The notes: a model not told the origin generated them from the letters alone. A stretch of DNA of 64,000 nt from Cohaesibacter celericrescens (GCF_002866925.1 NZ_PKUQ01000016.1:186001-250000), one strand, 5' to 3'. Shown: positions 47,671 to 57,950, counted from the stretch's first letter. Translations and numbers: made by a program.

Positions 47671-47949
47671 CTACTGTAGTTTGCGCTCAAGGCTGTAATC
47701 ACCACACATGATGCGATTGGGTAAGTCGTTGCAAAATTTTGCAACAGATTCTTCGCCATAGGCCAAGACAAGACTGCTCAGTGCTTGGAACAAAGCTGCA
47801 TGGGACAGGCAGTCGATATTCATGCCGTCATCGGAGGCTTGATCCCACACGTCACCCAGAATGGAAAGCGCTTGTTGTTTCTGGCGGTCAATTTCCAGTG
47901 CTTCATGCTCTTTGGAAAAGGGCACTTGATTGCTTGATTTATTGGTCAT
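47671..47949 (-). CDS. Small protein of unknown function
   Basis: The 92-residue product is soluble and mostly helical by composition, with an acidic/Gln-rich start and a C-terminal region ALFQALSSLVLAYGEE. It has two or three cysteines but no metal motif. AAAGGGGCGAG lies upstream of the ATG, a good ribosome binding site, so I think it is real. No domain is recognised. It lies in a minus-strand run between parE/TIGR02301 and the exported protein. Confidence 0.6.
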   Translation of the reverse strand: MTNKSSNQVPFSKEHEALEIDRQKQQALSILGDVWDQASDDGMNIDCLSHAALFQALSSLVLAYGEESVAKFCNDLPNRIMCGDYSLERKLQ

Positions 47950-48106
47950 GGACTCGCCCCTTTAAATTAACCTTTTAACGCCGTGTTCCAGGCAACTAGA
48001 CTATGGAATCAAGGCGGCTCTGGGACAGATTTAGCATGTTTGCGGAGCTGAGTGGGGAAATGGTAATGAAAGTGTTAATTTTATCCGAAGCTTTTGGCCC
48101 AATTGG

Positions 48107-48523
48107 TTAACGGGCGTGGCGCAGTTTCATGTTGGTCAGCAGCTCTTGTGCTTCGGTATGATAAAGCGCGGTAATCTTTGCGGCTTGGCTGTTGCAGCTG
48201 GTATAGGTGCGCGCATAGGAGCTGTAGCTTCGATTGAAGCGATCTATCAGTTGGCGCCGACGCGAGTCATCGGCATTTTCTGCCTCCAACAAGGCGGCCA
48301 TTTGATCATGCCAACTCGCCGCTTGGCTGTTGTTGCAAAGCGGATCAAGATACATCAAGGCACCGACGATTGAACTGAGCCGTCGGAGACTTTGCTCGTA
48401 GGGCGGCAAGTTGCCGTCTGCTGCTGTGGCTGTGCTTGGGGCCTGACCCGTTGTGAACAGCATCAGCATCAGAAGCAAGGCTGTGCGCTTACTAAATGTC
48501 GAGATCGGTCGCAAATTCAGCAT
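48107..48523 (-). CDS. TIGR02301-type exported protein
   Basis: The 138-residue product begins with a signal peptide (KRTALLLMLMLFTTG, ending TATAA) and a mature part of the TIGR02301 type: RRLSSIVGALMYLDPLC, WHDQMAALLEAE, RRRQLIDRFNRSY and TYTSCN with two conserved cysteines. The family is alphaproteobacterial and its function unknown. The frame extends to a TTG at 48541; ATG 48523 with AGGA just upstream is preferred. It overlaps the 3' end of parE by 32 bases, which suggests coupled translation. Confidence 0.85.
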   Translation of the reverse strand: MLNLRPISTFSKRTALLLMLMLFTTGQAPSTATAADGNLPPYEQSLRRLSSIVGALMYLDPLCNNSQAASWHDQMAALLEAENADDSRRRQLIDRFNRSYSSYARTYTSCNSQAAKITALYHTEAQELLTNMKLRHAR

Positions 48524-50552
48524 TTTCCTGAATGAATTCAAAGCGGGCCTCTGGTTTGTTGCCCATTAGGCGCGTGACAGCGTCTTTGGTCTCGCCTAGC
48601 ACCATATCAACGATCTGGACTTTCAGCAATGTGCGCTTTTTGGGATCCATCGTTGTTTCTTTGAGCTGGGCTGGCATCATTTCACCCAAGCCTTTAAAGC
48701 GCCCGATATCAATCTTGGCTTTGCCTTTGAATTCTGTCGCCAGCAATTCATCCTTGTGCTGATCATCACGAGCATACAGTGTTTTGCCGCCTTGGCTAAT
48801 GCGATAGAGCGGTGGAATCGCCAAATAGAGATGACCGTTTTGAATGAGTTGGGGCATTTCCCTTTGGAAATAGGTTAGCAGCAGTGAGGCGATGTGCGCG
48901 CCGTCAACGTCAGCATCGGTCATGATGATGACGCGATCATAGCGTAGTTCGTCATCGCTGTAGGAGTTGCGAGTGCCGCAGCCCAAAGCCTGCACTAAAT
49001 CGCCAAGCAGCTGGTTTGCTTGGAGCTTGTCACGGCTGGCGTTGGCCACGTTGAGGATTTTGCCGCGCAAAGGCAGAATGGCTTGTGTGGCACGGTTGCG
49101 TGCCTGTTTAGCCGAGCCGCCAGCGGAATCCCCTTCCACAATAAAGATTTCAGTGTCGCCTTTGGCATTTTGCGAGCAGTCTGCGAGTTTGCCCGGTAGC
49201 CGCAGCTTACGAACAGCGGACTTGCGGTTGACGTCGCGTTCCTTACGGCGGCGCAGGCGTTCATCGGCGCGATCAATGACCCATTCCAGCAAGCGATTGG
49301 CCTGCTGTGGGGCGTTGGTTAGCCAGTGGTCAAATTGGTCGCGTATGGCTTGTTCGACAATGCGTGTGGCGGAATTGCTGGCAAGACGATCTTTGGTTTG
49401 GCCGACAAACTCGGGCTCACGAATAAATACCGACAGAAGGGCTCCTGCGCTTGTCATGACATCATCCGCTGTGATGACCGCACCCTTTTTGTTGTTGGTC
49501 AACTCTGCATAGTTTTTAAGGCCGCGGAGGAGGGCTGTGCGCAGGCCGCTCTCATGGGTGCCGCCTTCTGGTGTGGGGACCGTGTTACAGTAGGAATGGG
49601 AAAAACCATCGCCCCCATACCAACATACGGCCCATTCAACGGCACCATGACCGCCTGTTTTTTCACTTTTGCCCGCAAAGATCTCTGGGGTAACAAAGTT
49701 CTGCTTGCCCAAGGTCTCGCCAAGATAGTCTTTGAGGCCTCCGGGGAAATGGAAGGTGGCTTTTGGCTGAATTTCCGGATTGTTTTCGAGCAATTCCGGA
49801 GCACAAATCCAGCGGATTTCAACGCCACCAAACAGATAAGCTTTTGATCTCGCCATATCGAGCAGTTGCTCGGGGCGGAAACTCAACTTTTTGCCGAATA
49901 TCTCATGATCCGGTTTGAAGGTGACTTTGGTGCCGCGCCGATTGTGGGTGTCGCCAAGAAGCGCGATCGGGCCTTGGGCGATGCCGCGCGAGAAACTCTG
50001 GCTGTAGAGCTTTTTGTTGCGCGCCACTTCCACCACGAGGGTTTCTGACAAAGCGTTGACGACCGAAACGCCCACACCATGAAGACCGCCTGATGTCTCA
50101 TACACTTTGGAATCAAACTTACCGCCCGCGTGCAAGGTGGTCAGGATTACTTCAAGGGCGGATTTGTCTTTGAATTTCGGATGCGGATCAACCGGGATGC
50201 CGCGGCCGTTGTCTGTGACAACCAAAGTGTTGTCTGGCAGCAATTCCACTTCAATCCATGAGGCATGGCCGGCGACAGCTTCATCCATCGAGTTGTCGAT
50301 GACTTCGGCAAACAAATGGTGCAGTGCCTTTTCGTCTGTTCCACCGATATACATGCCGGGGCGACGACGAACCGGCTCCAAGCCTTCCAGAACCTCGATA
50401 TCCGCAGCGGTATAGTCTGCCTTGGCTTCCGGTATCGCTGGGGCTGGCGTGGTCTGCGGCTTTGCTGTGGCTGCCGGTTTTGGCGCTTTGGCGGCGGCTT
50501 TGCCACCCTTTGGTGTTGGCATTGCGGCGAAAAGATCGTCAGATGCAGACAT
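48492..50552 (-). CDS. parE: DNA topoisomerase IV subunit B
   Basis: ATPase subunit of topoisomerase IV, which decatenates chromosomes. The 686-residue product has a Lys/Ala/Pro-rich N-terminal extension (about 1-45), a GHKL ATPase (EVIDNSMDEAVAG, VTDNGRGIPVD, SGGLHGVGVSVVNALS), a transducer domain and a TOPRIM domain (FIVEGDSAGGSA, PLRGKILNV, MTDADVDGAHI). The absence of the extra gyrase-type insertion and the region QTKDRLAS support ParE over GyrB, though the two are similar. It is first in a short run with the TIGR02301 gene overlapping its end. Confidence 0.93.
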   Translation of the reverse strand: MSASDDLFAAMPTPKGGKAAAKAPKPAATAKPQTTPAPAIPEAKADYTAADIEVLEGLEPVRRRPGMYIGGTDEKALHHLFAEVIDNSMDEAVAGHASWIEVELLPDNTLVVTDNGRGIPVDPHPKFKDKSALEVILTTLHAGGKFDSKVYETSGGLHGVGVSVVNALSETLVVEVARNKKLYSQSFSRGIAQGPIALLGDTHNRRGTKVTFKPDHEIFGKKLSFRPEQLLDMARSKAYLFGGVEIRWICAPELLENNPEIQPKATFHFPGGLKDYLGETLGKQNFVTPEIFAGKSEKTGGHGAVEWAVCWYGGDGFSHSYCNTVPTPEGGTHESGLRTALLRGLKNYAELTNNKKGAVITADDVMTSAGALLSVFIREPEFVGQTKDRLASNSATRIVEQAIRDQFDHWLTNAPQQANRLLEWVIDRADERLRRRKERDVNRKSAVRKLRLPGKLADCSQNAKGDTEIFIVEGDSAGGSAKQARNRATQAILPLRGKILNVANASRDKLQANQLLGDLVQALGCGTRNSYSDDELRYDRVIIMTDADVDGAHIASLLLTYFQREMPQLIQNGHLYLAIPPLYRISQGGKTLYARDDQHKDELLATEFKGKAKIDIGRFKGLGEMMPAQLKETTMDPKKRTLLKVQIVDMVLGETKDAVTRLMGNKPEARFEFIQENAEFATDLDI

Positions 50553-50930
50553 TGACTACCCATTGTTTCGAAGTGACCGGTCTTTCCCGGCAAATATCCA
50601 GACGCGAATCAGGCGCCGATTTGTTCACACAATGTCTTGATGAACGGGGGAGGGGTCAAGGGAGCGTAGAATAAAATTGGATGGAAATGGTGAGAAAGCC
50701 ATAGTTAGGCCGGTTGGTCTGTCTTTATAGCCAAGGGAATGGGTGTAGATCTGGGCATTGTGGCTCATAATCTGCCGTTTTTACGGGTAAGTGGCAAGGA
50801 TGCTCAAACTGCGGCTAAGCTGCGCGCAAAGTACGGGCAGTATGTTGGAAAGATATTATGGTTAATGTTTGTTAACTATTTGGCCTGTAGTGTAGGTCCA
50901 TAGCTGGGGGCACTGAAATGCGGGATATTT
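50553..50930. other. Intergenic region upstream of parE
   Basis: A 378-base gap between divergent parE and a small membrane ORF. I see no gene. A TTAA-N6-TTAAC repeat lies near 50864-50877; the spacing is one short of a CtrA site. Nothing else is supported. Confidence 0.5.
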
Positions 50931-51104
50931 ATGAATAAGGTTGAGGCAGACATCGATAATTTGCGTGCGTCTGTATATGAGCTGAAATCAAGTTTGTATC
51001 GGGCTGATCGTGCGCATACTCGAAGCCAAAATCCTGTCGGGTTCCCTGTGCTTCTCAATGTGAGTGCGACGTGCGCGCTTGCGCTTTTTTTCTTGCTTTT
51101 ATAG
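50931..51104 (+). CDS. Possible small single-pass membrane protein
   Basis: A 57-codon frame starting MNKVEADIDN. The first half is polar with a helical heptad-like pattern (LRASVYELKSSLYRADRA), the second half a single hydrophobic helix (FPVLLNVSATCALALFFLLL) running to the end. This is the usual look of a small tail-anchored membrane protein. A GGGA stretch about six bases upstream of the ATG is weak support. No family is recognised. Only 15 bases separate it from the next frame. Confidence 0.4.
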   Translation: MNKVEADIDNLRASVYELKSSLYRADRAHTRSQNPVGFPVLLNVSATCALALFFLLL

Positions 51105-51149
51105 GCACCCCGATTTGGTATGCCGGACGGCTATCATAGGGTTGATGTT

Positions 51150-51740
51150 ATGCTCGTTCGCTATCTTTCCCATCCGCAGGTTTTTATTGAACCTCAGTTT
51201 CCGGTCCCAGACTGGAGCTTGAGTGCTCTGGGGATTCAAAGGGTTTATAATCTTTTGAATACGCAGTGGATACGGGATGTTGGCTATGTCATGTCCAGTC
51301 CAGAGCGTAAGGCTATGGAAACGGCCCAACCTATTGCAAAGCAATTTGGGCTCGATTTGCGCATCAATGCCAAAATGCATGAAAATGACAGATCTTCGAC
51401 CGGATATTTGCCTCCTCTGGCGTTTGAGCGGACGGTCACTGAATTTATGAAACATCCCAATCGCTCTATCCGAGGGTGGGAGTCTGCTGTCCATGCGCAG
51501 GCCCGTATTGTCGAGCAGGTGGAGGTGGCCGTCAAACATTACAGGCGGTTGGCGCCGTTGAGGGGCGATATTCTTCTCGTCGGCCACGGCGGAGTTGGGA
51601 CTTTGCTCTATTGCCATTTTGCTGGCCTTGATATTGATCGTAAATTTGATCAACCGCCGGGCGGAGGCAATTACATAACCATCGACTGGACCGATCAAAG
51701 AGTGCTGCATGGATGGTTGCCGATGGAAGAATCGTTCTGA
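51150..51740 (+). CDS. Histidine phosphatase superfamily protein
   Basis: Phosphoglycerate-mutase-like fold with a phosphohistidine mechanism. The 196-residue product begins LVRYLSHPQV, a degenerate form of the usual RHG motif in which the histidine is in SHP. The second catalytic His is in VGHGGVG, and SSPERKAMETAQPI supplies the conserved Arg. The substrate is unknown. An in-frame ATG at 51120 lengthens it by ten residues but has no ribosome binding site; at 51150 AGGG lies eight bases upstream. It ends before the glnA terminator on the opposite strand. Confidence 0.85.
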   Translation: MLVRYLSHPQVFIEPQFPVPDWSLSALGIQRVYNLLNTQWIRDVGYVMSSPERKAMETAQPIAKQFGLDLRINAKMHENDRSSTGYLPPLAFERTVTEFMKHPNRSIRGWESAVHAQARIVEQVEVAVKHYRRLAPLRGDILLVGHGGVGTLLYCHFAGLDIDRKFDQPPGGGNYITIDWTDQRVLHGWLPMEESF

Positions 51741-51873
51741 CGTTTTTCTGATTTGAATCTAGATCATACCGAACAGCTGCGCATTTATAGGCAAGGCTGA
51801 ACGCATGATGTCGAAGCGGACGCAGATATGGTTTTGCGGATGAATTTATGATCCAACAGGGTGTGTTTGCACT

Positions 51874-51902
51874 AAAAAGGGCCGGTAAAAACCGGCCCTT
51901 TT
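51874..51902. terminator. Rho-independent terminator (glnA)
   Basis: Perfect stem AAAAGGGCCGGT/ACCGGCCCTTTT with a four-base loop. It ends glnA transcription on the minus strand and may also serve the convergent phosphatase gene. Confidence 0.93.
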
Positions 51903-51925
51903 CGATTCTTGATCGTATTTGCTGA

Positions 51926-53335
51926 TTAGCAAGAGTAGTACATGCCGAACTCAACAGGATGAGGTGTGTGTTCGTAGGTTTCTACTTCTTCCATTTTCAG
52001 GTCGATGTAACCTTCGATCTGATCTTTGGTGAATACGTCGCCAGCCAGCAAGAAATCATGATCAGCGGCAAGGCTATCCAGCGCTTCGCGCAGGGAACCA
52101 CAGACAGTTGGAATGCCTTCCAGCTCTTCTGGTGGCAGATCATAAAGGTTTTTATCCATGGCTGGGCCCGGATCGATCTTGTTGGTGATGCCGTCAAGAC
52201 CGGCCATCAGCAATGCTGCAAAGCAGAGATATGGGTTTGCAGAAGGATCTGGGAAGCGTGCTTCAACGCGTTTTGCTTTCGGGCTATCGGTCCAAGGAAT
52301 GCGTACGCAGCCGGAACGGTTGCTGGCCGAATAAGCACGAAGCACAGGGGCTTCAAAACCCGGGATCAGGCGCTTGTAGGAGTTTGTTGACGGGTTGGTG
52401 AAAGCGTTCAGCGTTTTTGCGTGCTTCAGAATACCGCCGATGAAATACAGGGCTTCCTGAGACAGATCAGCATATTTGTCGCCAGCAAAGAGAGGTTTGC
52501 CGTCTTTCCAGATGGACATGTTGCAGTGCATGCCGGTGCCGTTATCGCCGTAGATTGGCTTTGGCATGAAGGTTGCAGATTTGCCATATGCCTGTGCCAC
52601 ATTGTGGACGACATATTTGTATTTCTGCAGCTCATCGGCCTGTGTCGTCAATGTGCCAAATACCAAGCCCAGTTCGTGCTGACAGGACGCCACTTCGTGG
52701 TGGTGTTTGTCAACTTTCATGCCGATGCTTTTCATGGTGGTCAGCATTTCAGAACGGATGTCCTGGCCATGATCCACAGGGTTTACTGGGAAGTAGCCAC
52801 CTTTGACGCCTGGACGATGACCGGAGTTGCCCATTTCATATTCAGAATCGGTGTTCCATGAAGCATCGATTGCATCAACTTCGTAAGACACTTTGTTGAT
52901 GGAGTTGGAGTAGCGGACATTGTCGAAGATGAAGAATTCAGCTTCTGGACCCCAATAGGAAACGTCGCCAATACCGGTGAACTTGAGGTAGGCTTCGGCT
53001 TTCTCTGCGGTGCCGCGTGGATCGCGAGCATACGCTGCGCCAGTGTCTGGCTCTACAACGGAGCAGTGAATGCACAGGGTGCTTTCGGCGTAGAATGGAT
53101 CGATGTATGCGCTGTCGCAATCTGGCATCAGCTTCATGTCTGACGCTTCAATGGACTTCCAGCCTGCGATCGAAGAGCCGTCAAACATGAAACCGTCAGC
53201 AAGGAAGTCTTCATCGACTTCATGCTCGATAACGGTCACGTGCTGCAGCTTGCCGCGCGGATCGGTAAAGCGAATATCTACATATTTAATGTCATTGTCT
53301 GCGATCATCTTGACGATTTCAGCTGCAGTGCTCAT
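51926..53335 (-). CDS. glnA: Glutamine synthetase, type I
   Basis: ATP-dependent condensation of ammonia with glutamate. The 469-residue product is typical [12 protein letters not shown] (52-60), PEAEFFIFD, the ATP/metal region [29 protein letters not shown], and the adenylylation site Tyr398 in NLYDLPPEE, which implies control by GlnE. The ATG is preceded by AAAAGGA. It is downstream of glnB (157 bases), the usual glnBA order, and probably shares its promoter. Confidence 0.98.
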   Translation of the reverse strand: MSTAAEIVKMIADNDIKYVDIRFTDPRGKLQHVTVIEHEVDEDFLADGFMFDGSSIAGWKSIEASDMKLMPDCDSAYIDPFYAESTLCIHCSVVEPDTGAAYARDPRGTAEKAEAYLKFTGIGDVSYWGPEAEFFIFDNVRYSNSINKVSYEVDAIDASWNTDSEYEMGNSGHRPGVKGGYFPVNPVDHGQDIRSEMLTTMKSIGMKVDKHHHEVASCQHELGLVFGTLTTQADELQKYKYVVHNVAQAYGKSATFMPKPIYGDNGTGMHCNMSIWKDGKPLFAGDKYADLSQEALYFIGGILKHAKTLNAFTNPSTNSYKRLIPGFEAPVLRAYSASNRSGCVRIPWTDSPKAKRVEARFPDPSANPYLCFAALLMAGLDGITNKIDPGPAMDKNLYDLPPEELEGIPTVCGSLREALDSLAADHDFLLAGDVFTKDQIEGYIDLKMEEVETYEHTPHPVEFGMYYSC

Positions 53336-53492
53336 TCCAGTGTCCTTTTTGGCCTATGTTCTCGAAGGAAATTTGAGGCATTTGATTGCTAGGCCTCAAA
53401 GATATTTCGAAAAATTGACTGTTCTCTAGAAGGTTGTTTTGAATTCTCGATGCCTGTCCGAAGAAAGCATCTTGGCGTAATGGTCCGGTTGA

Positions 53493-53870
<378 letters not shown>

Positions 53871-54006
53871 CTAGTTGGTGTGGCACCAAGGCTGATCCTC
53901 GCGCGACAGGTCTTGCGATAGGTCGATTTACAAATCAGATAAATCTGAAGATTTGAACTCGCGATGGAGTGAGCCAAAAATCCAACCGCCTGACTTGTAA
54001 AATTAA

Positions 54007-54022
54007 TGCATTCTATGTGCCA
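54007..54022 (-). promoter_or_regulatory. Candidate sigma-54 (RpoN) promoter of glnB
   Basis: On the minus strand TGGCACATAGAATGCA matches TGGCACG-N4-TTGCW at both invariant dinucleotides (GG and GC, with the correct ten-base gap) and most other positions. It lies about 180 bases upstream of glnB and points at it. In related bacteria glnB(A) transcription is sigma-54 and NtrC dependent. Confidence 0.65.
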
Positions 54023-54111
54023 ATTCAGTTGCTGCAAATAAAAGCAGGAAAATAGGGGTTTTGCCAGTGTTTAATGGTCGAATTATGAGGCAATTTGGGG
54101 AAATAGAGTGA

Positions 54112-54151
54112 TGCAATATTAGGCAAAAGGTCATTAATTGTGCAATATTGG
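54112..54151. promoter_or_regulatory. Pair of TGCAATATT repeats, possible NtrC enhancer sites
   Basis: TGCAATATTAGG begins at 54112 and TGCAATATTGG at 54141, 29 bases apart. They lie about 90-145 bases upstream of the sigma-54 promoter, where activator sites are expected. The first is an imperfect dyad (TGC-N8-GCA). Agreement with the NtrC consensus TGCACY-N5-RGTGCA is partial. Confidence 0.3.
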
Positions 54152-54458
54152 TTGGCGCCTGATGGGTCCCGTGTCGGAATATCGGATTATTTTTGTGGCA
54201 TTTTACAAGATTGGTGCATGCTTTTGCATAATATGCGGGCAAGTTTGGCCGGTGATGATGGCATGACTGGGTTTTGCTGTTTTCATGGGGCCTGTGTTGC
54301 ATGTGCCGTTCAAGTGTGTCGTCCGAGGTGTGTTTTGCAAGGACAGGTGCATTCAAGTTTATAGATGATTGTGCAAGGCAAGAGGCGGGGCTAGTCTGTC
54401 GATGTTGGCTGGCAACGGAAGCGGGTTTTGTTGCAGCGTGAATGCGAGGGCGTGCTCA

Positions 54459-56090
54459 ATGTCTGAACCCAAAGAAATGCTGGTCGAAATTTTGACGCCA
54501 GCGCAAATGGCGCAGGCCGACCAGCTAACGATTGATAGTGGTGTGCTGGGATATCAATTGATGCAGTCGGCTGGTCAGGCGGTCGCAAATGCAGCTGTTG
54601 ATCTTTTGGAGCGCAGAACAGGGTCTGGCGCGTCCGGTATGGTGTGTATTCTTTGTGGACCGGGCAACAATGGTGGGGACGGCTTTGTTGCTGCCCAGTT
54701 ACTCGAAGAAGAGGGGTGGAGCGTCATCTTGGGCTGTTCGGTCGGAATCGATGACCTGACCGGCGACGCTCTATTGGCAGCAGAAGACTGGGGCGATGAA
54801 ATTTTTTCTCTGTCGCCTCGGCTTTGGCAAGATGCAGATTTGGTGATTGATGCTTTGTTCGGGGCGGGATTGTCGCGTCCGATATCCGGAGAACTTGCAG
54901 ATCTCATCGATGAATTGAATCTCAGTGGCTTGCCTGTGTTGTCTGTGGATTTGCCCAGTGGCGTCGACGGGACGAGCGGTCTTGCTGGCGGAGCTTGTGT
55001 CAAAGCAGATCAGACAGTTACTTTTTTTCGCAAAAAACCGGCGCATTTGCTGTATCCGGGTAAGGCATTTTGCGGTGATATCTTTTGTGTCGATATTGGT
55101 ATTGAAGAGCAGGTTCTTGACGATACGGGGCATATTGCTGTCGAAAATCAACCGGTTCTGTGGATTGATAGCTGGCCCGAAGCTCTCAAGCCGATTGCCG
55201 ATATCGACCCACTGCGTTTGGCAGACCATAAATTTCATCGCGGTCATTGTCTGGTGCTTTGTGGTGATGCGACCCATAGTGGCGCCGCACGTCTGGCTGC
55301 GCGGTCGGCTTTGCGTGCCGGTGCTGGTCTTGTAACGCTGGCTCCTCCTTGTGATGCTGCTAGTCTGGTTGCGGCTCATGTTACTGCAGTGATGGTCGAG
55401 CCGGTGCAAGATGTTGCTTCGCTGGGAACTGTTTTGGCCAAGCGCACTTATGATGTGCTTGTTGCCGGGCCTGCGTTGGGAAAGACTCAGGATCGAAGGG
55501 CCTTGGTGTATGATGCGCTGGAGCGTGATGTGGCGCTGTTGCTGGATGCTGACGCGCTTTCCTGTTTGGTAGACGGAATCGAATCAGGGGAGGCGGACCT
55601 CAGTTTGCTGCGTGAGAGCCCCGCTGCGCGTTCTGAGCGCCTTGTGCTGACACCGCATGAGGGTGAGTTTGCGCGGCTCTTTCCTGATCTTTCGCATCGT
55701 GTTCGCGAGGAAAAACGGCTTTCAAAGCTTGATTGTGCGATAACCGCCGCCCAGCGCAGCGGTGCTGTGCTGGTTTTGAAGGGGGCTGATACCGTGATCG
55801 CGACACCGGATGGGCGTGCGGTCGTGCATTCAGATGGTGTGCCGTATTTGGCAACCGCCGGCAGCGGTGATGTGTTGGTTGGTATAATTGCCGGTTTGAT
55901 GGCACAAGGGGTTTCGGCTCTGGATGCTTGCTGCGCCGGGGTTTGGTTGCACTCCCGCGCTGGTCGGTCTTTTGGTCCGGGGCTCATCGCTGAGGATCTA
56001 CCGGAGCTGTTGCCGTCGCTTTATATGGATGTGGCGGGGTATTTGTCGGGAGGATTTCATGCGTCTGACTGGACTGGCGGCGACGATTGA
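54459..56090 (+). CDS. nnr: Bifunctional NAD(P)H-hydrate epimerase/dehydratase (Nnr)
   Basis: Repairs hydrated NAD(P)H. The N-terminal YjeF_N epimerase domain (about 1-215) has GPGNNGGDGFVAAQ and LSVDLPSGVDGTSG; the C-terminal ADP/ATP-dependent dehydratase has LAGPALGKTQ, LLDADALSC, LTPHEGEFARL, KGADTVI and the phosphate loop TAGSGDVL. The 543-residue length fits the fused form. The ATG at 54459 has GAGGG eight bases upstream; a TTG at 54369 and an ATG at 54402 in the same frame are less likely. It is divergent from glnB, a conserved placement in relatives. Confidence 0.95.
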   Translation: MSEPKEMLVEILTPAQMAQADQLTIDSGVLGYQLMQSAGQAVANAAVDLLERRTGSGASGMVCILCGPGNNGGDGFVAAQLLEEEGWSVILGCSVGIDDLTGDALLAAEDWGDEIFSLSPRLWQDADLVIDALFGAGLSRPISGELADLIDELNLSGLPVLSVDLPSGVDGTSGLAGGACVKADQTVTFFRKKPAHLLYPGKAFCGDIFCVDIGIEEQVLDDTGHIAVENQPVLWIDSWPEALKPIADIDPLRLADHKFHRGHCLVLCGDATHSGAARLAARSALRAGAGLVTLAPPCDAASLVAAHVTAVMVEPVQDVASLGTVLAKRTYDVLVAGPALGKTQDRRALVYDALERDVALLLDADALSCLVDGIESGEADLSLLRESPAARSERLVLTPHEGEFARLFPDLSHRVREEKRLSKLDCAITAAQRSGAVLVLKGADTVIATPDGRAVVHSDGVPYLATAGSGDVLVGIIAGLMAQGVSALDACCAGVWLHSRAGRSFGPGLIAEDLPELLPSLYMDVAGYLSGGFHASDWTGGDD

Positions 56091-56155
56091 TGCATTGAGG
56101 CTCAGTTTTGTGAAATTTTACTGGGGTGCCCGATTGTTCATTTTTTAAGGGAAAT

Positions 56156-56211
56156 AGCGATTTTGGACCCAAATTTCCGGATACCCCCAAGAGAGATTGG
56201 GGAATATCGCT
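56156..56211 (+). repeat. Nested inverted repeat between nnr and tRNA-Leu
   Basis: An outer AGCGAT/ATCGCT repeat encloses a perfect inner CCCCAA-GAGAGA-TTGGGG hairpin (56185-56202). There is no T-tract, so it is not a standard terminator. Confidence 0.4.
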
Positions 56212-56297
56212 CTTAATGTGAATTTTTCTTTGCGCTTTTCGGATCGGGTGTTATAGAGGCTCCGCTCGATCTACTGGCGCGAACAGCGCTGTGACGT

Positions 56298-56382
<85 letters not shown>

Positions 56383-56575
56383 ATTGCTTCTTTTTCCAGG
56401 GCAAGCTCGGGAAAAAGAAGGGAGGATAGGCTGCCTTGGCGGCCTGTCTTTGTTTCATAGTCGCTGTTTGATGACAGTATGACGAAACGACATTGGGTGC
56501 ATTGGATTGACGTTAATTAGCGTGGTCTTGAGCACCCCAAACAGTAATGAATTTAAAGAACGAAGGCAGATTGAT

Positions 56576-57925
56576 ATGCAGGTTACTGAAACCCTGTCCG
56601 AAGGTCTGAAACGCGAACTCAAAGTCGTGGTTCCTGCTTCTGACCTCGAAAGCCGTCTGGTTGCTAAAATTGATGAGATCAAAGGTCAGATCAATATCAA
56701 TGGCTTCCGCCCAGGTAAGGTGCCGGCAGCTCATGTCCGCAAAGTTCACGGTAAAGCCCTGATGGGTGAAATCGTTCAGGAACTGATCGGCGAGACAACT
56801 CGTACCACTCTGGAAGAGCGTGCGGAAAAATCCGCTATGCAGCCACAGTATAAGCTGACTGAAGACGAAGCTGAAGCTAACAAAATCATGGATGGTAAAG
56901 CGGACCTCGAGTTCGATATCATTTATGAAGTGCTTCCTGCTATCGAAGTTGCTGATGTTTCCGGTATCGAAATCGAACGTCCAGTTGTCGAAGTTGAAGA
57001 CAGCGAAGTTGACGAACGTTTGAGCCAGATCGCCGAAAGCTCTCGTCCTTTTGAGGCAAAAGATGGCAAAGCTGAAGATGGTGATCGCATTTCGATGTCC
57101 TATTTGGGTAAGATCGATGGCGAGCCTTTTGAAGGTGGTGCTGACGAAAATGCTCAGTTGGTGCTCGGTTCTGGTCAGTTCATTCCCGGTTTTGAAGAAC
57201 AGTTGATCGGCACCAAAGCTGGCGACGAAACTGTTGTTAAAGTGACTTTCCCTGCTGATTATGGTGCAGAAGCACTGGCTGGCAAAGACGCTGAATTTGA
57301 TATTGTTGTAAAAGAAATTCAGGCTCCGGGTGAGCTTACTTTGGATGATGAATTTGCAACCAAGCTTGGCCTTGAATCTCTTGATAAGCTCAAAGAAGTT
57401 GTCAAAGACCAGATCGTTTCCCAGTATGGCGGCCTAACCCGTCAGCGCGTCAAACGTCAGCTGCTCGACAAAATGGACGAGTTGCACAAGTTTGAAGTGC
57501 CGCCAACACTGCTGGAACAAGAATTCAGCAATATCTGGAAGCAGGTCACCGCTGAAATGAATGAAGCGAGTAAGACCTTCGAAGACGAAGATACCACCGA
57601 AGAAAAAGCGCAGGAAGAATATAAAACCATTGCAGAACGTCGTGTTCGCCTTGGACTGGTTCTTTCTCAGATCGGTGAGAAAAACGAAATTCAGGTGACT
57701 GATGAAGAAGTGCAGCGCGGCATTATGACCCGTGCACAGCAGTTCCCTGGTCAAGAACGTCAGGTCTTTGAATATTACACGCAGAATGCTGAAGCCTTGG
57801 CTTCCATTCGTGCGCCAATCTTTGAAGAAAAAGTCGTTGATTACCTGCTCGAGCTGGTCAAAGTAGAAGATAAAACAGTGACCAAAGAAGAGCTGGAAAA
57901 ACTGGCTTCTGACGACGAAGAATAA
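56576..57925 (+). CDS. tig: Trigger factor
   Basis: Ribosome-bound chaperone and peptidyl-prolyl isomerase that meets nascent chains. The 449-residue product has an N-terminal ribosome-binding domain with the signature GFRPGKVP, an FKBP-type domain ([33 protein letters not shown]) and a helical C-terminal domain, ending acidic. The ATG at 56576 ([15 protein letters not shown]) has AAGG upstream and fits homologues; the frame opens earlier at a TTG. It precedes clpP, clpX and lon, the usual series. Confidence 0.98.
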   Translation: MQVTETLSEGLKRELKVVVPASDLESRLVAKIDEIKGQININGFRPGKVPAAHVRKVHGKALMGEIVQELIGETTRTTLEERAEKSAMQPQYKLTEDEAEANKIMDGKADLEFDIIYEVLPAIEVADVSGIEIERPVVEVEDSEVDERLSQIAESSRPFEAKDGKAEDGDRISMSYLGKIDGEPFEGGADENAQLVLGSGQFIPGFEEQLIGTKAGDETVVKVTFPADYGAEALAGKDAEFDIVVKEIQAPGELTLDDEFATKLGLESLDKLKEVVKDQIVSQYGGLTRQRVKRQLLDKMDELHKFEVPPTLLEQEFSNIWKQVTAEMNEASKTFEDEDTTEEKAQEEYKTIAERRVRLGLVLSQIGEKNEIQVTDEEVQRGIMTRAQQFPGQERQVFEYYTQNAEALASIRAPIFEEKVVDYLLELVKVEDKTVTKEELEKLASDDEE

Positions 57926-57950
57926 GTTTCTTCTTCTTTATCGTGATTTA

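Noticed and set aside
50864-50877. TTAA-N6-TTAAC as a CtrA site upstream of the small membrane ORF
   Set aside because: The spacing is six, not seven, and flanking positions do not match.
53875-53889. TTGGTG-TGG-CACCAA as an NtrC site upstream of glnB
   Set aside because: The arms are in the opposite orientation to the NtrC consensus (GCACC...GGTGC), and the site is downstream of the sigma-54 promoter.
54211-54228. Second sigma-54-like sequence (TTGGTGCATGCTTTTGCA) facing nnr
   Set aside because: The spacing between GG and GC is eleven bases instead of the required ten, and the -24 element is poor.
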